Assembly (NCBI GenBank): GCA_014192425.1 | Contig: BJHK01000022.1 | Span: 5,026-45,516 of the forward strand | Direction of reading: 5' to 3' | DNA: 40,491 nucleotides | DNA from: Planctomycetia bacterium | GTDB taxonomy: Bacteria; Planctomycetota; Planctomycetia; Pirellulales; UBA1268 | Shown: positions 15,957 through 23,076 of the stretch, piece after piece | Layout: each line of letters opens with the position of its first letter | How positions within the stretch are numbered: the stretch's first letter is position 1 | Notes under the pieces: generated by a model | Seen by the model: only the letters and a program-made list of their open reading frames with translations | The model's database searches: none | What the model was told of the DNA's origin: nothing | Program-made: the position numbers and the translations under genes

Positions 15957-16661
15957 ATGACTGAATCCCGTCCTTCATCCGCCCCGCCGGGAGACGTGCC
16001 GTCGGATGCGACGGTTCCCAAGGTCGTCGTCAACCGGTTGTCGCTCTATCTGCGCGAACTGCAGCGACTGGTCGCGTCCGGCGAGCACACGATCTCCTCG
16101 GGGCAGTTGGGCACGTTGCTCGGCTTCAGCGACGCCCAGGTTCGCAAGGACCTCGGCTTCTTCGGGCAGTTCGGCTACCCGGGCGTCGGCTACCGCTGTG
16201 AAGAACTGATCCGGGCGATGCGGGACATCCTCGGCACGAACCACCCGTGGGCCGTGGCGATGGTCGGGGTGGGCAACCTCGGACAGGCGTTGCTCGGCTA
16301 CCGCGGCTTCGGCCGGCAGAACTTCAGGATTGCCGCCGCCTTCGACGCCGATCCGGCCAAGGTGGGACGAACGATCCAGGGGATCCGTGTCCAGCCGCTC
16401 GCCGAACTGGCGGAGACCGTCCGATCCCAGGGCCTCCGCCTGGGGATGATCGTCGTGCCGGCCGATCGGGCGCAGGAAGCGGCGGATCTGCTCGTGGCCG
16501 CCGGGGTCGAAGGGATCGTGAATTTCGCCCCGGTCACGCTCGCGCTGCCCGCCGGCGTGGAGAACGTCGGCGTCGACCTCGCCATCGAACTGGAGCAGCT
16601 TTCGTTCGCGGTGACGAACCGTCCGGGCAAGGGGCCGGCCGAGGCCGCGCCGGCGGGCTAG
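15957..16661 (+). CDS. rex: Redox-sensing transcriptional repressor Rex
   Basis: Rex binds operator DNA when NAD is abundant and lets go when NADH rises, controlling fermentative and respiratory genes. The 234-residue length is somewhat longer than the usual about 210 because of a 20-residue N-terminal tail. Residues 22-80 form the winged helix (RLSLYLRELQRL, then SSGQLGTLLGFSDAQVRKDL and FGYPGVGY). The Rossmann domain begins at 98 with VAMVGVGNLGQALL (GxGxxG 104-109), and the characteristic GVEGIVNFAP segment and C-terminal swapped helix VGVDLAIELEQLSF follow. ATG 15957 is the start that places the winged helix normally; the frame is open much further upstream only because it is antisense to the repeat gene. 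It stands alone as a monocistron, with tRNA-Gln downstream. Confidence 0.95.
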   Translation: MTESRPSSAPPGDVPSDATVPKVVVNRLSLYLRELQRLVASGEHTISSGQLGTLLGFSDAQVRKDLGFFGQFGYPGVGYRCEELIRAMRDILGTNHPWAVAMVGVGNLGQALLGYRGFGRQNFRIAAAFDADPAKVGRTIQGIRVQPLAELAETVRSQGLRLGMIVVPADRAQEAADLLVAAGVEGIVNFAPVTLALPAGVENVGVDLAIELEQLSFAVTNRPGKGPAEAAPAG

Positions 16662-16795
16662 CAGGGCGGAATGCCCCGCACGTCCGCGGGCGGTCCGGCC
16701 GCCGTGCCTGCGCTTGCTCCCAGAGCCCGGCGGCATGGCCAGGGCACCCTCCAGAACCCTGCCGCGCGGTATCATAGAGTGCGGTTTTTCCGCGA

Positions 16796-16866
16796 TACCC
16801 GGTGGTGTAACGGTAGCACAAGGGATTTTGGTTCCCTTTGTCTAGGTTCGAATCCTAGCCGGGTAA
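16796..16866 (+). tRNA. tRNA-Gln (anticodon TTG)
   Basis: A 71-nt tRNA. Acceptor strands TACCCGG and CCGGGTA pair fully, with discriminator A at 16866. The anticodon stem AGGGA/TCCCT encloses loop TTTTGGT, giving TTG for CAA and CAG. The T arm is CTAGG-TTCGAAT-CCTAG. TATCAT at 16770-16775, 21 nt upstream, is a good -10 without a clear -35, and GCGGTTTTTCCGC lies directly before the gene. A 6-bp hairpin CCCGCT-CA-AGCGGG (16869-16882) follows without a T tract. argB starts 97 nt downstream. Confidence 0.97.
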
Positions 16867-16963
16867 TTCCCGCTCAAGCGGGCGAAAGCCCAGCCGTTTG
16901 CCCCGGCCGGCGTGGTGGTAGACTGCCGGGTTTCGTTTCTCCAGCACCAGGACGGTCCGCGAC

Positions 16964-17923
16964 GTGCCCAGTTCTCCCAGCGTCAGCAAGGCCCAGCAGA
17001 AGGCGATCCAGAAGGCCGACACGCTCATCGAGGCCCTCGGCTGGATCCGCAAGTTCCGCGACACCACCACCGTGATCAAACTCGGCGGCAGTGTCGTCGA
17101 GCACCCGGACTCGCTGCGGCACCTGCTCATCGACATCGTCTTCCTGTCCACCCTCGGCATGCGGATCGTCGTCGTCCATGGCGGCGGCAAGGCGATCAGC
17201 CGGGCCATGGACAAGGCGGGGCTCGAGCCGCGGTTCGTGCAGGGCCGGCGCTACACCGACGCCGCCACGCTGGCGATCGTGGAGAAGGTGCTCGCCACCG
17301 AACTCAACCACGAACTCGTGGCCCGCATCGAGGAGTACGGCGGACGCGCCATGTCGCTCAACTTTCTCTCCACCAACGTGCTATTCGGCGAGCGAATCAC
17401 GCTCCCCGGCCCGGACGGCGACCGGCTCGACCTCGGTCACGTCGGCGAGGTGACCCGCGTCGACCGCCTGACGATCGACAACCTCACCTATGCCGGCCAG
17501 GTGCCGGTGATCCCCTCGATGGCCCTGTCGACGGAGGGGGAAAAGCTGAACGTCAACGCCGACACGGCGGCCACGGCGGTCGCGGCGGCGATCGGCGCGG
17601 AGAAGCTCGTGGTCCTGAGCGACATCCCCGGCGTGCTGCGGGACGTCGCCGATCACGAGAGCCTGATCCACTCGCTCCGCGCCTCCGAGGCCCGGCGGCT
17701 GATCGCCGACGGCACCATCTCCGCCGGCATGATTCCCAAGATCGAGGGCTGCCTGGAAACCCTCGACCGGGGCGTCAAGAAGATCCACATCATCGACGGC
17801 CGGCTTCGGCACTCGCTGTTGCTCGAAATCTACACGACCAGCGGCGTGGGCACGGAACTGACACGCGACGATGCCGTCGCTGCCGGCGCCCGGCCCGCGG
17901 CCGCACCCATGGCCGTCCGCTGA
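16964..17923 (+). CDS. argB: Acetylglutamate kinase
   Basis: Phosphorylates N-acetylglutamate with ATP, the second step of arginine synthesis. The 319-residue product has the amino acid kinase fold: KLGGS (39-43) for phosphate, HGGGK (72-76) for the substrate, the [21 protein letters not shown] core and DIPGVL near the ATP site, then GGMIPK-like AGMIPKIEG. An N-terminal helix of about 25 residues ([20 protein letters not shown]) before the core resembles the extension that mediates arginine feedback in hexameric enzymes. It begins an argB-argD-argF run with 46-nt and 4-nt gaps. A weak promoter (TTTGCC-16 nt-TAGACT, 16897-16924) lies before it, or it may be read through from tRNA-Gln. Confidence 0.96.
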   Translation: MPSSPSVSKAQQKAIQKADTLIEALGWIRKFRDTTTVIKLGGSVVEHPDSLRHLLIDIVFLSTLGMRIVVVHGGGKAISRAMDKAGLEPRFVQGRRYTDAATLAIVEKVLATELNHELVARIEEYGGRAMSLNFLSTNVLFGERITLPGPDGDRLDLGHVGEVTRVDRLTIDNLTYAGQVPVIPSMALSTEGEKLNVNADTAATAVAAAIGAEKLVVLSDIPGVLRDVADHESLIHSLRASEARRLIADGTISAGMIPKIEGCLETLDRGVKKIHIIDGRLRHSLLLEIYTTSGVGTELTRDDAVAAGARPAAAPMAVR

Positions 17924-17969
17924 CCCCTTCCCCCGCTCCCCCTCCATCACCGCGATCACAGGAGCCTGC

Positions 17970-19205
17970 ATGGCCACCATCGATCAGCCGTCCACCGCGA
18001 TCGGAGCGAAGACGCAGGCCGTCATCGACACGTTCTCCCGCTACGTCGTCCCCAACTACCGCCGGTTTCCGGTGTGCCTCGTTCGCGGCGCCGGCTCCCG
18101 GGTGTGGGATGCCGAGGGCAACGAGTACCTCGACCTGTTCCCGGGCTGGGGCTGCAACCTGCTCGGGCACTGCCCCGGCCCGGTCGTCCGTGCGGTGCAG
18201 GAGCAGGTGGCCCGGCTGATCCATGTGCCCAACACCTGGTACACCGAGCCGCAGGGGGAGTGGGCCCAGTTGCTCGCCGAGCGTTCCTTCGGCGGCCAGG
18301 CCTTCTTCTGCAATTCCGGCACCGAGGCCAACGAGGCCGCGATCAAGCTCGTCCGCCTCCGGACCGACGGCCGGAAGTACAAGATCGTCACCTTCAGCGG
18401 CGGCTTCCACGGCCGCACGATGGGGAGCGTGACGGCCACCGCGCAGCCCAAGTACCACGAGGGCCTGGGGCCGATGCTCGCGGGCTTCCACTATGTCCCC
18501 CACGGCGACCTGGAGGCGGTGGAACGGGTCATCGACGACCAGACCGGCGCGATTCTCGTGGAGCCGATCCTCGGCGAGGGGGGCGTGGTGCCGGCGCCGC
18601 CGGGCTTCCTCGAAGGGCTGCGCCGGATCGCCGACGACCGCGACCTGCTCCTCGTGTTCGACGAGGTGCAGTCGGGCTGCGGCCGCACCGGCCGCTGGTT
18701 CGGCTACCAGCACTTCGGCGTCGTGCCCGACGTGATCACGCTTGCCAAGAGCCTGTGCGCCGGCATCGCCGGCGGCGCGCTGCTCACGACCGCCGAACTC
18801 GCCAGGCACCTCCGGCCCGGCATGCATGCCGCGACCTTCGGTGGCAACCCGGTGGCCGCCGCGGCGGGCATCGCCGCGGTGCGGATGATCGAGGACGAGG
18901 GGCTGCTCGGCAACGTGGAGCGGGCGGCATCCGACTTCCGCGGCCGGCTCGAGGTCCTCCAGGCCCGGTGTCCGGCCGTCCGCGCCGTCCGCGTCATCGG
19001 CATGATGATCGGCATCGAGCTCTCGATCGACGGTGCCGCGGTCGTGCAGGAGTGCCTCGACCGGCAGCTGCTCGTGAACTGCACGCAGGGGCGGGTGATC
19101 CGCCTGCTGCCGGCCATAAACATCACGCCCGCCGAGGTCGCGGAGGGATGCGACCGGCTCTGTGCGGCGATCGAGGCGGTCGTCGAGCGGACCGCCGGGG
19201 GCTGA
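17970..19205 (+). CDS. argD: Acetylornithine aminotransferase (class III, PLP)
   Basis: Transfers an amino group from glutamate to N-acetylglutamate semialdehyde, making N-acetylornithine. The 411-residue fold-type-I enzyme shows FFCNSGTEANEAAIKLVR (112-129), the GGFHGRT motif (144-150), the PLP aspartate in LVFDEVQSGCGRTG (228-241) and the Schiff-base lysine K260 in ITLAKSLCAG. Start ATG 17970 is preceded by AGGAG at the right distance and sits 46 nt after argB. The following argF starts 4 nt after its stop. Related class III enzymes act on other omega-amino acids, but the operon supports arginine synthesis. Confidence 0.95.
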   Translation: MATIDQPSTAIGAKTQAVIDTFSRYVVPNYRRFPVCLVRGAGSRVWDAEGNEYLDLFPGWGCNLLGHCPGPVVRAVQEQVARLIHVPNTWYTEPQGEWAQLLAERSFGGQAFFCNSGTEANEAAIKLVRLRTDGRKYKIVTFSGGFHGRTMGSVTATAQPKYHEGLGPMLAGFHYVPHGDLEAVERVIDDQTGAILVEPILGEGGVVPAPPGFLEGLRRIADDRDLLLVFDEVQSGCGRTGRWFGYQHFGVVPDVITLAKSLCAGIAGGALLTTAELARHLRPGMHAATFGGNPVAAAAGIAAVRMIEDEGLLGNVERAASDFRGRLEVLQARCPAVRAVRVIGMMIGIELSIDGAAVVQECLDRQLLVNCTQGRVIRLLPAINITPAEVAEGCDRLCAAIEAVVERTAGG

Positions 19206-19209
19206 CGTC

Positions 19210-20124
19210 ATGCGGCACATCGTCGTTCCGGAAGATCTGACGGCCGCCGAGATCGAGGCGGTGTTCGCGATCTCCCGCGACCTGCAGGTGAAGTACGAGG
19301 CCGGCCGTCGGGACGCCCTGCTCCCCGGCCGGGTGCTGGCCCTGGTCTTCGAGAAGCCGAGCCTGCGGACGCGGGCCAGCTTCGAGGCAGCGATGGCCCA
19401 CCTCGGCGGCACGAGCCTGTTCCTCGGCGCTGACTCGGGGTTCGCGTCGTCGCGGGAGAGCATCGTGGACTACGGTCGGGTGCTCAGCGAATACGTTGAC
19501 GCGATTGTCTGCCGCTCGAAGGCGCACGACACGATCGTGCGGCTGGCGTCCGCCGCCAGCGTGCCGGTGATCAACGGCCTCTCCGACTACTGTCATCCCT
19601 GCCAGGCGCTGGCCGACATCTACACACTTCGCACCCGGGTGGGCCGGCTGGCCGGGCTGACGCTGGCCTTCGTCGGCGACGGCAACAACATGGCCCGGTC
19701 GCTGGCCGTGGTCTGCGGGCTCCTCGGGATGCGGTTCGTGCTCGCGGCGCCAGCCGCATACCAGTTCGACGCCGGCTTTCGTGCCCACCTGCGGCGGATT
19801 CTGCCCGACGCCGACATCTCCGAGACCACCGACCCGCAGGCCGCCGTCCGCGGCGCGGCCGTGGTCTACACCGATGTCTGGACCAGCATGGGGCAGGAGC
19901 AGGAGCGGGCGGAGCGGCTGGCGGCGCTCGCCCCCTATCAGGTCAACGAGCGGCTCATGGCCGCCTGCCCGGACGCGGTCTTCATGCACTGCCTCCCCGC
20001 CCGCCGCGGCGAGGAGGTCACCGACGGCGTGATCGACGGCCCGCAGAGCGTGGTCGTCGAGGAGGCGGCGAACCGGATGCACGTCCAGAAGGGCCTCTTG
20101 GCCTGGCTCCTCGGCCATGCATGA
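19210..20124 (+). CDS. argF: Ornithine carbamoyltransferase
   Basis: Joins ornithine and carbamoyl phosphate to give citrulline. At 304 residues it is a normal anabolic enzyme. Visible signature residues are SLRTR (51-55) for carbamoyl phosphate, HPCQ (129-132), FVGDGNNMARSL at the domain hinge and FMHCLPA with the catalytic cysteine (HCLP 260-263). The SMG-loop motif appears as DVWTSMGQE (222-230), which favours ornithine over acetylornithine or aspartate. ATG 19210 is 4 nt after argD, so translation is probably coupled. No argC, argJ, argG or argH lies in the window, so the pathway is split in this genome. Confidence 0.96.
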   Translation: MRHIVVPEDLTAAEIEAVFAISRDLQVKYEAGRRDALLPGRVLALVFEKPSLRTRASFEAAMAHLGGTSLFLGADSGFASSRESIVDYGRVLSEYVDAIVCRSKAHDTIVRLASAASVPVINGLSDYCHPCQALADIYTLRTRVGRLAGLTLAFVGDGNNMARSLAVVCGLLGMRFVLAAPAAYQFDAGFRAHLRRILPDADISETTDPQAAVRGAAVVYTDVWTSMGQEQERAERLAALAPYQVNERLMAACPDAVFMHCLPARRGEEVTDGVIDGPQSVVVEEAANRMHVQKGLLAWLLGHA

Positions 20125-20125
20125 T

Positions 20126-20252
20126 GCGGCAGCATTCGCGCCGGCGCCGCCGTCCCGGCGTCGGCACCGGCTTACCGTCGCCGGGCGAAGCCCGCCGACG
20201 CAGGGCAACAGTTGCGGCGTGATTCGCGGCAGCATTCGCGCCGGCGCCGCCG
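20126..20252 (+). repeat. Pair of 27-bp direct repeats exactly 100 bp apart
   Basis: GCGGCAGCATTCGCGCCGGC plus GCCGCCG occurs at 20126-20152 and again at 20226-20252, both preceded by TGAT(T/C)-like bases. The first copy begins one base after the argF stop. The 179-bp gap between argF and the convergent hydroxylase-like gene has no ORF of its own. The repeats may be remnants of a dispersed intergenic element or an unequal-exchange product. Confidence 0.75.
20177..20199. terminator. Hairpin between convergent genes, possible terminator
   Basis: GTCGCCGGGC-GAA-GCCCGCCGAC forms a 10-bp stem with one mismatch and a 3-nt loop, 53 nt after the argF stop and between the two 27-bp repeats. There is no T tract on either side, so an intrinsic terminator is only a possibility; it may instead be part of the repeat element. 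Confidence 0.35.
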
Positions 20253-20303
20253 CTGGCACGTCGTCGGGCGTCAACACGGCGTTCGGCCGCCGACCTGGCC
20301 GGA

Positions 20304-20867
20304 TCAGGCGATGCCCTCGGCCCGCATCGCCTGCCAATCGGCGGTGGTGGGCTTGGCGACCGTGCCGAAGAGGTAGTCCCCGATCGGCAGCGCCACGTTG
20401 AAGTTGGTATTCGGATAGCGGTGATGGAGGAAGTGGTGACGGGCGACGTGCTTGAACACCGCCCATTTGGCGAACGCCCGGTTCGCCGGCTTGTGCATCT
20501 CCAGGTGGATCAGGTTCCAGAGCACGTGGTGCATGCAGACGACGAGCGGAAACATGACCGCGGCCGTGGTCGACACGCACGCCAGCAGCAGGCTCACCGG
20601 CAGCGACTCGAGCAGGCCCTCGCTGACATTCAGGCGGATGCCGCGGTCCTCGCCGTGGGGGACCGGATGGTCGTGGAACGACCGGCGGTACTGGGTGTGA
20701 TGCTCGACGGCATGGCTGGTGAACATCCGGCGCCGGGCATGCAGGAACCGAAAGGGGAAGTGCCGCGGCTTGCGGTGCATGAGCCGGCTGTGCACCTGAT
20801 GCTCGATGAGGGACATGAGCACGACGAGTGCGCCGAACCAGCAGACCAACTGGAGGACGAACGGCAT
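20304..20867 (-). CDS. Fatty acid hydroxylase / sterol desaturase superfamily membrane protein
   Basis: A 187-residue integral membrane protein with two or three hydrophobic helices (FVLQLVCWFGALVVLMSLIE; SLLLACVSTTAAVMFPLVVC). Three histidine clusters fit a di-iron hydroxylase or desaturase: H52 with EHH55-57, H121 with MH125, and HHFLHH (144-149) near the C terminus. The superfamily oxidises lipids, sterols or carotenoids with oxygen at the membrane; the substrate cannot be read. It is short for the superfamily (usually 200-300), but the histidine pattern looks complete. ATG 20867 has GGAG upstream and begins at the first hydrophobic helix; the open frame to 21227 is antisense-like low-complexity sequence. 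It follows the helicase gene on the same strand with a 136-bp gap. Confidence 0.72.
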   Translation of the reverse strand: MPFVLQLVCWFGALVVLMSLIEHQVHSRLMHRKPRHFPFRFLHARRRMFTSHAVEHHTQYRRSFHDHPVPHGEDRGIRLNVSEGLLESLPVSLLLACVSTTAAVMFPLVVCMHHVLWNLIHLEMHKPANRAFAKWAVFKHVARHHFLHHRYPNTNFNVALPIGDYLFGTVAKPTTADWQAMRAEGIA

Positions 20868-20901
20868 GACGGGGCTCCGCGTGGCACGAAGCGGCCCGGA
20901 T

Positions 20902-20920
20902 GTTGGCACAGAGTGCCAAC
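20902..20920. promoter_or_regulatory. Perfect 8-bp dyad GTTGGCAC-AGA-GTGCCAAC
   Basis: A perfect inverted repeat with a 3-nt centre, extended by CCGG on both flanks with a 2-nt bulge. It lies 35-53 nt before the hydroxylase-like gene start and 83 nt after the helicase stop. It could be an operator, an mRNA leader hairpin or a helicase terminator lacking a T tract. Confidence 0.4.
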
Positions 20921-21003
20921 CGGCTGCATCGGACGGCGAATGTGTAGCAGAATGCCGGGCACGACGGCAGGCCGATTTCGGGCCGCCAAGCCGCCGCCCG
21001 GGG

Positions 21004-22530
21004 TCAATTCGCCGGCCGTTTCTTCCCACCCGGGCCGATCGGCCGCGGATGCCCGGGGCGGCGCGGTCCGCCGCCGTGGGCGGGCCGCGCCGCCGGCGGG
21101 CGTCGGCCGGGTGGCCGCCGGCCGGGCGACCGCCGTGGCTCATGGGGCGCATCGAGGAGCTCGTCGCCGACGGTGGCCGGTGGTGCGAAGTGGTGGAGGA
21201 TCGCCGCCGCCACGTCGGTCGGCGCATGCCCCGCGGCGACGAGCCGCTCCACCACGTGCGCGGCGGCGGGGAACGGTCCTGCGCCGAGCGTCTCGCGGAG
21301 CCGGGCCACGATCGCGTCGGCGCGACGCCGGGCCACCATCTCGGCGGTCGGGACGGGAACGCGGCGAATCGGCGTCCCCGTGAACCGCTCGATCGCCCGC
21401 AGCCCGTAGCTGGCGCCGCCGGAGACGAGCGTCACCGCGCGGCCCGCCCGGCCGGCGCGACCCGTCCGGCCGATGCGATGCACGTAATCCTCGCCGTCCT
21501 GCGGCAGGTCGTAGTTGACCACGAGTTCGAGATCGTTCACGTCGATCCCCCGGGCCGCCACGTCCGTGGCGACGAGAAAGCGAAATGCCCCGCGCTTGAA
21601 GCCCTCCATGACCCGCGTCCGCTGGGGCTGGGCCATGCCGCCGTGGAGCCGCTCGGCGGCGAAGCCGCGGCCCGCCAGCGACTCGGCCAGTTCCTCCACC
21701 ATGCGCTGCGTGTTGCAGAAGATCAGGCCGCTGCGGGCGTCGTGATACTCGATCACCCGGCAGAGGGCGGCGAGTTTGGCCTGATGCCGCACCTCGTGGC
21801 ATACCTGCTCGACCAATGGCGGCCCGGCGGCGGGCCGCCTGGCGATGGTCACCATCCGCGGATCGCGTGACTGCCGCCGGACGAGCGCCTGCACGGGAGG
21901 GGAGAACGTCGCCGAGAAGAAGACGGTCTGCCGGGCGGCAGGAGCGGCGCCGAACAGTTTCTCGACGTCCTCCAGGAAGCCCATGTCGAGCATCCGGTCG
22001 GCCTCGTCGAGAACGAGCAGCGAGATCGACGCCAGGCCGAGCGTGCCGCGGGCGAGGTGGTCCACCAGCCGGCCCGGTGTGCCGACGACGATCTGCGGGC
22101 CGCGGCTCAGTTCGGCGAACTGCCGTTCGTACGAGTCGCCGCCGTAGAGCGTCGCCACCCGGAGGCCCGTCTTGAACCGGCCGAGCTTGCGGGCCTCGGT
22201 GCTGATTTGCATCGCCAGTTCCCGCGTCGGGGCCAGGATCAGCACCTGCGTCGCCCGCTCGTCCGGCACGATCCTCTCGATCGCCGGGATGCAGAAGGCC
22301 GCGGTCTTGCCGGACCCGGTCTCCGACTGGCCGACAACGTCGTGCCCCGCCATGATCGCCGGGATCGCGGCCGCCTGGATGGGCGACGCGGCCGCGAAGC
22401 CGAGTTGCTCGACCGCCTGGAGCACGGCGGGCGAGAGGCCGAGGTCCGAAAACGACGGCCCCGCGTCACCGGTCGGAGCGGGGCCGGCTGGGGAAACGTC
22501 GGGCTCGGGATTGGCAGGACCGCGGTGCAC
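21004..22530 (-). CDS. DEAD-box ATP-dependent RNA helicase
   Basis: Unwinds short RNA duplexes, probably in ribosome assembly or cold adaptation (RhlE/DeaD-like). All motifs appear in the 508-residue product: Q motif FSDLGLSPAVLQAV (27-40), I SETGSGKT (69-76), Ia APTRELA, Ib GTPGR, II DEAD, III SAT, IV LIFCNT, V ATDVAARGIDV and VI HRIGRTGR. The C-terminal about 60 residues are Arg/Pro/Gly-rich, typical of RNA-binding tails. The start is GTG 22530, whose G is the last base of the TAG stop of the upstream RRM gene (TAGTG); no in-frame ATG lies before the Q motif. This overlap implies coupled translation of an RNA chaperone and a helicase. Confidence 0.94.
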   Translation of the reverse strand: MHRGPANPEPDVSPAGPAPTGDAGPSFSDLGLSPAVLQAVEQLGFAAASPIQAAAIPAIMAGHDVVGQSETGSGKTAAFCIPAIERIVPDERATQVLILAPTRELAMQISTEARKLGRFKTGLRVATLYGGDSYERQFAELSRGPQIVVGTPGRLVDHLARGTLGLASISLLVLDEADRMLDMGFLEDVEKLFGAAPAARQTVFFSATFSPPVQALVRRQSRDPRMVTIARRPAAGPPLVEQVCHEVRHQAKLAALCRVIEYHDARSGLIFCNTQRMVEELAESLAGRGFAAERLHGGMAQPQRTRVMEGFKRGAFRFLVATDVAARGIDVNDLELVVNYDLPQDGEDYVHRIGRTGRAGRAGRAVTLVSGGASYGLRAIERFTGTPIRRVPVPTAEMVARRRADAIVARLRETLGAGPFPAAAHVVERLVAAGHAPTDVAAAILHHFAPPATVGDELLDAPHEPRRSPGRRPPGRRPPAARPAHGGGPRRPGHPRPIGPGGKKRPAN

Positions 22531-22829
22531 TAGAACCGGCGCCCGCCGCGGCCGCCACCACCGCCACCACCGCCACCGGACTCGCGCGGCTTGGCCTCGT
22601 TGACGGTCAGCGCTCGGCCGCCGAAGTCCTTCTCATGCATGCCGGCGATCGCCTGCTGGGCCGCCTCGTCGGTCTGCATCTCGACGAACCCGAAGCCCTT
22701 GCTGCGGCCGGTGTCGCGATCCTGGATGACCTGGGCGCTGACCACGTTGCCGAATTCGAGGAACATTTGCTCCAGCGACTCGCTGGTCACGCTGTAGGCG
22801 AGGTTTCCGACGTAAAGCTTCTTTCCCAT
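22530..22829 (-). CDS. Small RRM RNA-binding protein with glycine tail
   Basis: A 99-residue RNA-binding protein like the cold-induced Rbp proteins of cyanobacteria. It has one RNA recognition motif: RNP2 LYVGNL (5-10) and RNP1 KGFGFVEM (44-51), then a Gly-rich tail (GGGGGGGGG, RGGRRF). It probably binds single-stranded RNA as a chaperone. ATG 22829 is preceded by CAGGAG ten nt upstream, a clear ribosome binding site. It is followed without a gap by the DEAD-box helicase. A leader of about 150 nt with a hairpin lies between a candidate promoter (22988-23016) and the start, reminiscent of cold-shock mRNAs. Confidence 0.93.
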   Translation of the reverse strand: MGKKLYVGNLAYSVTSESLEQMFLEFGNVVSAQVIQDRDTGRSKGFGFVEMQTDEAAQQAIAGMHEKDFGGRALTVNEAKPRESGGGGGGGGGRGGRRF

Positions 22830-22931
22830 GACACGCACACTCCTGAGGATGACCCGGTTGATTTCGGGGTCACTGCGAAAGGGCCAAAAATGGCAGCCCG
22901 CCAGAGGGTCAAGGCGAGCAAAAGGGGGCTC

Positions 22932-22952
22932 GGGCGGGAAGAGATCCCGCCC
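22932..22952 (-). promoter_or_regulatory. Leader hairpin upstream of the RRM gene, or terminator of the gene before
   Basis: GGGCGGGA-N5-TCCCGCCC, a perfect 8-bp stem. Read on the minus strand it is followed by GAGCCCCCTTTTGC, so the T tract is weak and displaced. It could end transcription of the repeat-protein gene (stop 125 nt upstream) or, if the proposed promoter is real, lie about 30 nt into the RRM mRNA leader as a regulatory hairpin. Confidence 0.5.
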
Positions 22953-22987
22953 TGCCTCGAGGAGCGTCGTCCGAAACCAACCGTAGA

Positions 22988-23016
22988 AATGTAACCCCGG
23001 ATAGGACGACACGCAA
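22988..23016 (-). promoter_or_regulatory. Candidate promoter of the RRM-helicase operon
   Basis: On the minus strand TTGCGT (23016-23011), a 17-nt spacer and TACATT (22993-22988). The -10 matches four of six and the -35 three of six consensus bases, with ideal spacing. It predicts a leader of about 150 nt before ATG 22829. Confidence 0.4.
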
Positions 23017-23076
23017 ATCGGTCGACGTGGCGAGCGGCGGCACCGCTCCGGGGCGGGACGCCTCCGCCCGGCCGAT

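Noticed and set aside
20901-20922. Sigma54-type promoter suggested by TGGCAC
   Set aside because: The -12 part does not fit TTGC at the required spacing; the site is better explained as a perfect dyad.
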